DNA of 20,420 nt from contig JBDLTI010000032.1 in NCBI GenBank assembly GCA_039805865.1, positions 1 to 20,420 of the forward strand. The letters run 5' to 3'. Below, piece by piece: positions 8,283 through 14,169 of this stretch. The position numbers were made by a program, and so were the translations under genes. Numbering within the stretch: the stretch's first letter is position 1; each line of letters begins with the position of its first letter. Below the pieces are notes generated by a model. The model was not told where the DNA came from and did not search any database. It saw nothing but the letters and a program-made list of their open reading frames with translations. This DNA comes from Fluviibacter sp039805865 (lineage in GTDB: Bacteria > Pseudomonadota > Gammaproteobacteria > Burkholderiales > Rhodocyclaceae).

Positions 8283-8312
8283 ATTATCCTTTCATTGTAT
8301 GCCAATAGCCAA
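8283..8312 (-). promoter_or_regulatory. Candidate ovoA promoter
   Basis: Read on the minus strand, TTGGCT (8307-8312) and GATAAT (8283-8288) are separated by 18 bases and lie just upstream of the ovoA start. The match is moderate (four and five of six). It sits back to back with the tRNA promoter on the other strand. Confidence 0.33.
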
Positions 8313-8314
8313 AC

Positions 8315-8343
8315 TTGACTGATCTGGCTTTAGAAACTAAAAT
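8315..8343 (+). promoter_or_regulatory. Strong sigma-70 promoter of the tRNA-Lys pair
   Basis: TTGACT (8315-8320) and TAAAAT (8338-8343) are separated by exactly 17 bases. Each matches the consensus in five of six positions. A GC-containing discriminator (GTCGCC) follows, as is common for stable RNA promoters under growth-rate/ppGpp control. Transcription would start near 8350, about 17 bases before the first tRNA. Confidence 0.75.
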
Positions 8344-8366
8344 GTCGCCTCTTTGTTGTGCACTGG

Positions 8367-8442
8367 GGGTCGGTAGCTCAGTCGGTAGAGCAGCGGACTT
8401 TTAATCCGTTGGTCGTGGGTTCGAATCCCACCCGACCCACCA
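8367..8442 (+). tRNA. tRNA-Lys, anticodon UUU
   Basis: The cloverleaf is complete. The acceptor stem GGGTCGG (8367-8373) pairs with CCGACCC (8432-8438), followed by discriminator A and an encoded CCA ending at 8442. The D arm contains AGCTCAGTCGGTAGAGC. The anticodon loop is CTTTTAA with TTT at 8400-8402. The T arm is GTGGG-TTCGAAT-CCCAC. The length is 76 bases. Confidence 0.97.
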
Positions 8443-8465
8443 AATGTTATAAACAGCACCCTGAC

Positions 8466-8541
8466 GGGTCGTTAGCTCAGTTGGTAGAGCAGCGGACTCT
8501 TAATCCGTAGGTCGAGTGTTCGAGTCACTCACGACCCACCA
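8466..8541 (+). tRNA. tRNA-Lys, anticodon CUU
   Basis: A second lysine tRNA follows 23 bases later. The acceptor GGGTCGT (8466-8472) pairs with ACGACCC (8531-8537), with encoded CCA ending at 8541. The anticodon loop is CTCTTAA with CTT at 8499-8501. The T arm is GAGTG-TTCGAGT-CACTC. It shares D and anticodon stems with the first copy, but differs in the T stem by compensated pairs, so it is an intact, separately maintained gene. Confidence 0.97.
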
Positions 8542-8569
8542 CTTCTTAGTGGACCGTCAGCAAACAATC

Positions 8570-8592
8570 AACCGCCCATGAGGCGGTTTTTT
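8570..8592 (+). terminator. Rho-independent terminator of the tRNA-Lys operon
   Basis: The stem AACCGCC (8570-8576) pairs with GGCGGTT (8582-8588) around a 5-base loop. A run of six T's (8587-8592) follows directly. It lies 28 bases after the second tRNA and upstream of the permease, so the permease needs its own promoter or readthrough. Confidence 0.8.
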
Positions 8593-8647
8593 GTTGTCTT
8601 TTACCCTCATATCTGGCATGTCAGGAGATTGCCTTTAAAATGCAGGC

Positions 8648-10012
8648 ATGAAACCCCAAGAACGCCTGCATCGTGGCCTAGGGCAGCGACAGATAGAAAT
8701 GATTGCCATCGGCGGCTGCATTGGCACAGGCCTGTTTATGGGCTCCGGAAAAACCATTTCCAGCGCTGGCCCAGCCGTGATTCTGATCTATGCCATCACG
8801 GGTCTCATGCTTTACTTTGTCATGCGTGCCATGGGCGAGTTGTTGCTGCACAATCTCGATTACAAATCCTTTGTTGACTTTTCTGATGACATCCTTGGTC
8901 CGCGCGCCGGATTTTTTGTGGGTTGGTCATACTGGTTCGCCTGGATCGTTGCAGCCATTGCCGAAATAATTGCCATTACGAGCTACGTGTCATTCTGGTG
9001 GCCAGATTTCCCGCCCTGGGCCTCGGCGATAGCCACGATTTCTGTCTTAACCACCATCAACCTACTGACCGTCAAAGCCTTCGGCGAACTTGAATTCTGG
9101 CTCGCCATTATCAAAGTAATCGCGATTATCGGGCTGATTGTGGTTGGCTGTTGGTTATCGGCCACAGGGTTTGTTTCCACCGACGGCGTCAAGGCCAGCA
9201 TCACGAATTTATGGGCCTACGATGGCATTTTTCCGAATGGTTTTCCGGGGCTGATGGCAGGATTGCAAACAACGATCTTTGCATTTGCCGGTATGGAGAT
9301 CATTGGCACTATGATGGCTGAAGCAAAAGAGCCCAGGAAAATGATCCCTGATGCGATTCGTAAGATCCCCTGGCGCATCCTAATTTTCTATATCGGCACA
9401 GTTACTGTGATGATGATGGTCACTCCGTGGGTAAATATATCGCCAGACAAAAGCCCTTTCGTAAGCATGTTCTCACTGGTGGGATTGGCGAGCGCTGCCT
9501 CATTGGTGAACTTTGTCGTCGCCAGTTCTGCGACATCATCGAGTAACAGCGGGATATTCGCCACGTCACGCATGTTGTATGGCTTAGCCCAGAACCATAA
9601 AGCCCCAGCTATTTTTGGTAAGCTTTCCAGCCATCAGATTCCAGCTGGGGGCGTCTTCCTTGCAACCTTATTGATGCTTTCCGTATCGATCATTTTGACA
9701 ATGGTCGATTCAATGATGGAGGCGTTCCAGATGGTCGGCGCCATTGCCGCATTGATCTTTATATTTATCTGGTCGATGATTTTATTGGCACATTTAGTGT
9801 ACCAGCAGCGCCATCCGCAAGCGCACAAACACTCCGCCTTTAGAATGCCTATGAGCAAATTTATGCCGTACGTCATATTCGCATTCTTTCTTGTGGTCAT
9901 CTACGCATTGTCACTTGACCATGTCACGCGTATTGCCTTGTACGTGCTGCCCGGCTGGTTTGCTTTGCTCGCAGTCTTTTATCAGTTAAAACTTCGGGGA
10001 TCTCGAACTTAA
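8648..10012 (+). CDS. Amino-acid permease of the APC superfamily, CycA-like (D-serine/D-alanine/glycine type)
   Basis: This is an inner-membrane proton-coupled amino-acid importer of the AAT family with about 12 predicted helices in 454 residues. The N-terminal signature LGQRQIEMIAIGGCIGTGLF is intact. Several stretches recall E. coli CycA: SFVDFSDDILGPRAGFFVGW, the FGELEFW motif, KSPFVSMFSLVGL, and SSSNSGIFATSRMLYGLAQ. Substrate is inferred from this resemblance; within the AAT family specificity (GABA, proline, aromatic or D-amino acids) often cannot be read from sequence. The ATG at 8648 overlaps by ATGA a three-codon frame that begins at 8640; AGGAG at 8622-8626 is too far upstream to be its normal ribosome site. 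It follows the tRNA terminator by 55 bases. Confidence 0.88.
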   Translation: MKPQERLHRGLGQRQIEMIAIGGCIGTGLFMGSGKTISSAGPAVILIYAITGLMLYFVMRAMGELLLHNLDYKSFVDFSDDILGPRAGFFVGWSYWFAWIVAAIAEIIAITSYVSFWWPDFPPWASAIATISVLTTINLLTVKAFGELEFWLAIIKVIAIIGLIVVGCWLSATGFVSTDGVKASITNLWAYDGIFPNGFPGLMAGLQTTIFAFAGMEIIGTMMAEAKEPRKMIPDAIRKIPWRILIFYIGTVTVMMMVTPWVNISPDKSPFVSMFSLVGLASAASLVNFVVASSATSSSNSGIFATSRMLYGLAQNHKAPAIFGKLSSHQIPAGGVFLATLLMLSVSIILTMVDSMMEAFQMVGAIAALIFIFIWSMILLAHLVYQQRHPQAHKHSAFRMPMSKFMPYVIFAFFLVVIYALSLDHVTRIALYVLPGWFALLAVFYQLKLRGSRT

Positions 10013-10045
10013 AGTTGTCTTGAGGGTCACAGACTACTGATTTTA

Positions 10046-10076
10046 CGTGCCGATTTGCTTGTTTTAGGGTATAAAT
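10046..10076 (+). promoter_or_regulatory. Candidate operator/promoter upstream of the winged-helix gene at 10104
   Basis: CGTGCCGA (10046-10053) and GGGTATAAAT (10067-10076) are 13 bases apart. The same two blocks, 3 bases apart, precede the winged-helix gene at 16967. TATAAA is a plausible -10, but no good -35 accompanies it. Confidence 0.25.
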
Positions 10077-10103
10077 AACCTCAAAAGCAATAGGTTTTAT
10101 CAA

Positions 10104-10439
10104 ATGTCTTCTCAAAAAAACACGCCAAGTATTTTATCGACGCTGCTTTTTCGCACAAAAGCGGATCACCCGAAAGGCCGGGTTATTCGCTTTGATGAGA
10201 ACGTGCCGGACATCAAACTAAGCACAGGCACGCTCAGCGACCGGATTATTTCTGCACTTGAGCGATCGACCCATCCTTTGACAGCCAAAGAAATCGCAGA
10301 CTGCATTGGCACTTCGCAACCAAGATCTTCCAACAGGGTTCGGCAGCTTATCAGCGAGGGCATTGTGGCGGAAGTTAAGCTTGATGGGTGTATTACAGAG
10401 TACATCCTGGTCAACGACCCAAAGTTGCGTGTCGGCTGA
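10104..10439 (+). CDS. Small winged-helix DNA-binding protein next to a BLUF photoreceptor
   Basis: The 111-residue protein has a basic, probably flexible N-terminal 45 residues and a C-terminal winged helix. Helix-turn-helix: PLTAKEIADCIGTSQPRSSNRVRQLISEGIVAEV (about 58-91, here split as PLTAKEIADCIG and SQPRSSNRVRQLISEG), followed by a short wing (VKLDGCITEYILVN). The pattern resembles MarR/IclR-like or helical 'replication-type' winged helices, in which the turn recognises a switch in cell state, but no effector domain is present. I do not recognise a named family. It starts 91 bases after the permease and ends 30 bases before the BLUF gene on the same strand, so they may form one transcript. 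A TATAAA box and a sequence block shared with another regulator gene lie upstream. Confidence 0.7.
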   Translation: MSSQKNTPSILSTLLFRTKADHPKGRVIRFDENVPDIKLSTGTLSDRIISALERSTHPLTAKEIADCIGTSQPRSSNRVRQLISEGIVAEVKLDGCITEYILVNDPKLRVG

Positions 10440-10469
10440 CACTATTTAAAAACAATTTATCTTGATGCC

Positions 10470-10847
10470 ATGCTAGAACGTCTCGTCTACAGATCAAAGG
10501 CCACCGGGGAAGTAGGTAGCCTAGCCCTCTTCAATCTGCTCTCGCAGGCACGCCAAAAAAATGCCGAGTTGCACATTACAGGCCACCTAATTTTTGACGG
10601 CGAATTTTTCACCCAGTGGGTGGAAGGGCCGAGCAGTTCACTCGATAAGTTGTGGGCATCGCTACAGAAAGACGATCGCCACCAGCAGATTATTCTGATA
10701 TCCCGCACGCCCGCTGATGCCCGCAGGTTTGCAGAATGGACGATGGCCTTTAGCAGCTACCCATCGCTCAATAGCCATAACATGCCGGGGTTTTTTCCTG
10801 TTGATGAAAATAGCGTTGCGGAACGCATTCAGGATCTCACCCATTAA
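10470..10847 (+). CDS. Short BLUF-domain blue-light photoreceptor
   Basis: BLUF domains bind FAD and sense blue light through rearrangement of a Tyr-Gln hydrogen-bond network. All expected positions are visible in these 125 residues: Y7 in RLVYRSKATG, N31 in RQKNAELHITG, Q49 in FFTQWVEGP, and W90/M92 in EWTMAF. The domain fills residues 1-94 or so. The remaining 30 residues (NSHNMPGFFPVDENSVAERIQDLTH) are a short cap, with no EAL, GGDEF or cyclase output domain. Short BLUF proteins of this kind act through a separate partner. The neighbouring winged-helix gene 30 bases upstream is the obvious candidate, by inference. No ribosome site precedes the ATG. The last 11 bases overlap the convergent desulfhydrase gene. 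Confidence 0.92.
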   Translation: MLERLVYRSKATGEVGSLALFNLLSQARQKNAELHITGHLIFDGEFFTQWVEGPSSSLDKLWASLQKDDRHQQIILISRTPADARRFAEWTMAFSSYPSLNSHNMPGFFPVDENSVAERIQDLTH

Positions 10848-11928
10848 GCAGGGCTTGCGCCTTAAGCGCAGCCAGTGCCGAGGTCTGGTCACCAAACTGG
10901 GCGTTTCTCCATGCGGCATCATGATAAGCATTTAGATACCGGGTGCCGCTGTCACAGAGCAAAGAAACGATTGAACCTGTCTCACCCGCTAATCGCATTT
11001 GATTAGCGACTATAAGCATGGCAGCGAAATTCGTTCCCGTCGATGGCCCCACCAGTCGACCCAACAAGGAATCGAGCAGGACCATAGCTGCCATCGATTC
11101 AGTGTTGGTCACCTCGCATACCTCATCAATCAGGCTTGGCAAAAAACTGGGAACTGTTTCCGGACGGCCAATGCCTTCGATCTTCGATCCCGACGCATGA
11201 ACTTGTGGGTTACGGGTGCGCCAGTATTCGGCAAACACTGATCCCTCAGGATCTGCGAGACACAGTCGCGTATCGAAGTGCTCGTAACGGGCGTATCGGC
11301 CTATCGTTGCACTTGTACCGCCTGTGCCCGCCCCAACCACAATCCATTTGGGCACCGGGAAACGCTCGCGGGCCATTTGCGTGTAGATGCTTTGTGCAAT
11401 GTTATTGTTACCTCGCCAGTCAGTAGCACGCTCTGCATAGGTAAACTGATCCATGTAGTGGCCGTCGATGCTTGCCGCCAGGGTTTTCGCCGCGGGATAA
11501 ACTTCGTTCGCACTATTCACAAAATGACACTGCCCACCGTAAAACTCCACCTGAACAATCTTTTCTGGAGAAGTACTTTGGGTCATGACCGCATAGAACG
11601 GCAATCCAAGCAGTCGGGCAAAGTAAGCTTCACTAACGGCGGTTGATCCGCTAGATGCTTCAACGACCGGTTTGCCTTCTACGAGCCACCCATTGCATAA
11701 CGCATATAAGAAAAGGGATCTTGCCAAGCGGTGCTTCAAACTCCCCGTAGGATGGGTGGACTCATCTTTGAGATAGAGATCAATACCAAGATCTTTGAGT
11801 TTGGGCAAAGGAAGCGGCAACAAATGCGTGTCGGCACTTCGACAGTAGTCAGCCTCAATGACATTGATCGCCCAGTTGATCCATTGAGAATCCCGGGATG
11901 ATGTCGGGTGCATCGTTAAATGGCTCAT
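10837..11928 (-). CDS. L-cysteine desulfhydrase, Cds1-type (PLP fold type II)
   Basis: This pyridoxal-phosphate enzyme of the cysteine synthase superfamily closely recalls Mycobacterium tuberculosis Cds1, which releases H2S, pyruvate and ammonia from cysteine. Visible landmarks are SADTHLLPLPLP and YLKDESTHPTGSLKHRLARS with the Schiff-base lysine K65, the asparagine/serine loop VEASSGSTAVSEAYF (92-96 SSGST), DQFTYAERATDWRGNNNIA, and the glycine-rich phosphate loop VGAGTGGTSATIGRY (199-206). It has 363 residues, close to the family length. The role is probably cysteine breakdown and sulfide production in the cytoplasm; a synthase direction cannot be excluded from sequence. It runs convergently into the BLUF gene with an 11-base overlap and diverges from the lipoprotein gene at 12105. 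Confidence 0.85.
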   Translation of the reverse strand: MSHLTMHPTSSRDSQWINWAINVIEADYCRSADTHLLPLPLPKLKDLGIDLYLKDESTHPTGSLKHRLARSLFLYALCNGWLVEGKPVVEASSGSTAVSEAYFARLLGLPFYAVMTQSTSPEKIVQVEFYGGQCHFVNSANEVYPAAKTLAASIDGHYMDQFTYAERATDWRGNNNIAQSIYTQMARERFPVPKWIVVGAGTGGTSATIGRYARYEHFDTRLCLADPEGSVFAEYWRTRNPQVHASGSKIEGIGRPETVPSFLPSLIDEVCEVTNTESMAAMVLLDSLLGRLVGPSTGTNFAAMLIVANQMRLAGETGSIVSLLCDSGTRYLNAYHDAAWRNAQFGDQTSALAALKAQALLNG

Positions 11929-11970
11929 TCGATCATTTCTTGTAAGAATTAGGTACGATCTTAGAGGGCT

Positions 11971-11998
11971 TTAGGCAGCCGCGCCACAGGTGGCCTAA
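11971..11998. repeat. Nested inverted repeats in the divergent intergenic region
   Basis: GCCAC-AG-GTGGC (11983-11994) is a perfect inverted repeat, and TTAGGC (11971-11976) is the reverse complement of GCCTAA (11993-11998). They are alternatives because they share bases. This lies 43-70 bases upstream of the desulfhydrase start in a 176-base gap. It could be an operator or a leader hairpin; no T-run marks it as a terminator. Confidence 0.35.
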
Positions 11999-12030
11999 GA
12001 AATTAAACATGAGCAGCCCATGTAAAACAG

Positions 12031-12059
12031 CAGACACCCCTATTCCATGAGATTAGAAT
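12031..12059 (+). promoter_or_regulatory. Candidate promoter of the duplicated-domain lipoprotein gene
   Basis: CAGACA (12031-12036) and TAGAAT (12054-12059) are separated by exactly 17 bases and match the consensus in four and five of six positions. A 45-base leader with AGGA (12095-12098, 6 bases before the ATG) follows. Confidence 0.42.
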
Positions 12060-12104
12060 GTCGGGCACAAGCATTATCTAAAAATCCACTTTTTAGGAAC
12101 ACCC

Positions 12105-12716
12105 ATGAAAAAACACGCCATCTACCTGGCACTGATCGCCGCCATTGGCCTGAGCGCCTGCGCCAGCAAACCAGCCCCAACCCCAGCCCCCGCACCAGCC
12201 CCGACCGCACAGAAGATTGAACCTGTTGCCGCTCAGGTAACCGTATTTACGGCAACCGTTGATTCGGTAGACCTGAAGAACCGCACCGTCGTTCTGAAGG
12301 ATGCCAAGGGCAACACCGCCCCGATGAAGGTTGCAAAGTCAGTCGCTAACCTGCAAAACGTTCAAAAGGGTGATGTGTTTGTGATCGAATATGCACAAGC
12401 TATTGCTGTTAGCCTAGTTAAAGCGCCTAAGGGTGCAACACCTGGCATTTCAGAGTCGCACAGCGTCTCTGTTGCCGGTCAAAAGCCTAACACTGAGCCG
12501 TTTGCAGAAGAAACCGAAACTGTCTACGCAACTGCCAAGATCGTAAACATCAACGCCAAAAATCAAACTGCTGTTCTGGCCACACCCGATGGCAAGAAGA
12601 TCAAGGTTAAGGTTGATAAGCGTGTTACCGGCCTGAAGAAGTTTAAGGTTGGCAATGAAGTGCTCGTTGAGTACGTTCAGGACCTGGCCGTGGGGTTTGT
12701 GCGTCCTTCGAAATAA
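12105..12716 (+). CDS. Lipoprotein with a tandem duplicated domain, function unknown
   Basis: The 203-residue protein has a lipoprotein signal ending LSAC (lipidated C19) and then a Pro/Ala tether (residues 22-34, PAPTPAPAPAPT), which fits an outer-membrane lipoprotein reaching into the periplasm. Two copies of a domain of about 62 residues follow: 45-106 and 138-200. Aligned landmarks are KNRTVVL/KNQTAVL, DAKGN/TPDGK, MKVAKSV/VKVDKRV, NVQKGDVFVIEYAQAIAVSLVK/FKVGNEVLVEYVQDLAVGFVR. The second copy has a two-residue insertion. The all-beta, charge-alternating pattern suggests a small barrel fold, but I do not recognise a family. It has a good ribosome site (AGGA), its own likely promoter and its own terminator, so it is probably monocistronic and well expressed. 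Confidence 0.85.
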   Translation: MKKHAIYLALIAAIGLSACASKPAPTPAPAPAPTAQKIEPVAAQVTVFTATVDSVDLKNRTVVLKDAKGNTAPMKVAKSVANLQNVQKGDVFVIEYAQAIAVSLVKAPKGATPGISESHSVSVAGQKPNTEPFAEETETVYATAKIVNINAKNQTAVLATPDGKKIKVKVDKRVTGLKKFKVGNEVLVEYVQDLAVGFVRPSK

Positions 12717-12733
12717 GCTTTAACTGCATCATT

Positions 12734-12762
12734 AAATGGCAGTCTGCGGGCTGCCATTTTCA
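12734..12762. terminator. Bidirectional intrinsic terminator between the lipoprotein and msrAB genes
   Basis: AAATGGCAG (12734-12742) pairs with CTGCCATTT (12751-12759) around an 8-base loop. It is flanked by T's on the right (TTTTCATTT) and A/T-rich sequence on the left, so the A/T ends of the stem can serve either strand. It sits 18 bases after the lipoprotein stop and touches the stop of the convergent msrAB gene. Confidence 0.72.
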
Positions 12763-14169
12763 TTTACCCGTATCGGGTACAAATTTAAGCACATTGCCGT
12801 TAATACAATAGCGCTTGTGTGTAGGCGGAGGGCCATCATCAAAGACATGCCCCAGGTGAATGCCTGAACTGGCGCTACGCACTTCGACCCGTGTCATGCC
12901 ATGCGCGGTATCTTCATGCAGGGTGATTGAGCCCGGCACCGGATTAAAGAAACTCGGCCAACCTGTGCCGCTATTAAATTTAGTATCACTGCGGAATAAA
13001 GGCGCACCAGTAATCGGGTCAACAAAGGTGCCAGGCCTTTTTTCATCAAGATGCGAACCCGTTCCCGGATATTCTGTCCCCTGCTCGAAAGCAATCTTTC
13101 GTTGCTCAGGCGTAAGCAACTGAAAACCGAGCCAATGCCAGAAGCGCTTCAAGTCCCCGTTATAGCCCGTGTAGCGAGACACTTCTTTACCCCGTTCAAA
13201 CAGCACGATCGTCGGTGTTGCAAACAAAGCCTTTTCCAACACCCAACCTTTAGGCGGATTCGGATTCATCGTTCGCACGACCGGAACATCAGAACGCCAA
13301 TGGTCTAGCACTTCTTTCTTGAATTGCTTGCAGTAGGCACAATCCTCAGCTTCAAACACCACCAACTGGCGTTGCGCGTTAAGTGATTTCGCATCCAATA
13401 GTTTATTGTCAGCAGCCGCTGTCTTCGAGCCAACGGCCACACGTTCGCTTACCCCCGGGTAAGAAACACCCGTTCCACCCAAGCCACAATAGCCATTAGG
13501 ATTTTTCTTCAGATAATCCTGGTGGTAATCTTCGGCGGGGTAATAGACAGTTAATGGCGCGATATCAGTGGTCACTTTGCCTTTGCCTGCCGCGGTCAAT
13601 GCAGCCTGATAGATCTCTCTGGTTGTTAAGGCGGTCTCTAGCTGCATTTCGTTCTGGATATAAATAGCACTACGGTAGTTTGAACCGATATCGTTACCCT
13701 GCCGGTCTACCTGTGTAGGGTCGTGGCTCTCCCAGAAACGCGCTAGAACTTCACTCAAGGTCACACGGGCAGGATCAAACGTCACTTTTACGACCTCTGC
13801 GTGGTTACGTCCCTGTGCTCTACCGTAATGCAACGCCCTTTCATGAGCCAGTACGGCTTCATAGTTACCTGGAATGTCGCCATTGGCGTAACCACTCTCC
13901 ACGTCCAGAACGCCTGCTAGCGCTGACATACGCTTTTCAGCACCCCAAAAACAACCCATGCCCAGCACAATGGATTCGGCATTAGCAGGGGTATTCTTTA
14001 AAACCATTGGCGCTAGACTTAAGGGGTTGCTTGAGTTCATAGGGGCTTTCTCCTGACTACACGCTGCAACAGCAGCAATCACTAAGAGACTCATCCAAAA
14101 TACTTTCACCACGCTAACTGCTCTCTGACTTAGCGTTAACAACCCGTTATTTTTTGGCTGCATCACCAT
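12760..14169 (-). CDS. msrAB: Lipid-anchored MsrA-thioredoxin-MsrB fusion, periplasmic methionine sulfoxide reductase
   Basis: MsrA and MsrB reduce the S and R forms of methionine sulfoxide. The 469 residues show, in order: a lipoprotein signal ending VAAC (C37, Ser at +2); MsrA at about 65-235 (catalytic C73 in GMGCFWG, recycling C228 in NPNGYCGLGG); a thioredoxin-fold domain at about 265-350 (CXXC C277-C280 in EDCAYCKQF, cis-proline in FATPTIVLF); and MsrB at about 352-469 (GTGWPSFFNP, HLGHVFDDGP, catalytic C455 in RYCINGN). Thr402 stands where many MsrB have a recycling Cys, and the CXXC zinc pairs are absent. Neisseria PilB has Trx first; here it is in the middle. MsrA has an insertion near 108-120. 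ATG 14169 has GAGAGG 6 bases upstream; GTG 14109 would give a compact signal peptide. It overlaps the patatin gene by 23 bases. Confidence 0.9.
   Translation of the reverse strand: MVMQPKNNGLLTLSQRAVSVVKVFWMSLLVIAAVAACSQEKAPMNSSNPLSLAPMVLKNTPANAESIVLGMGCFWGAEKRMSALAGVLDVESGYANGDIPGNYEAVLAHERALHYGRAQGRNHAEVVKVTFDPARVTLSEVLARFWESHDPTQVDRQGNDIGSNYRSAIYIQNEMQLETALTTREIYQAALTAAGKGKVTTDIAPLTVYYPAEDYHQDYLKKNPNGYCGLGGTGVSYPGVSERVAVGSKTAAADNKLLDAKSLNAQRQLVVFEAEDCAYCKQFKKEVLDHWRSDVPVVRTMNPNPPKGWVLEKALFATPTIVLFERGKEVSRYTGYNGDLKRFWHWLGFQLLTPEQRKIAFEQGTEYPGTGSHLDEKRPGTFVDPITGAPLFRSDTKFNSGTGWPSFFNPVPGSITLHEDTAHGMTRVEVRSASSGIHLGHVFDDGPPPTHKRYCINGNVLKFVPDTGK

Noticed and set aside
8367..8541. tRNA-Lys genes as an integration site of a genomic island
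   Set aside because: No integrase gene follows and I saw no downstream direct repeat of the tRNA 3' end. The tRNA pair behind tol-pal-que is a conserved setting.
8640..8651. Three-codon upstream frame (ATG CAG GCA TGA) overlapping the permease ATG
   Set aside because: Such short frames are common by chance. The AGGAG upstream is 13 bases away, too far for efficient use, and nothing else supports regulation.
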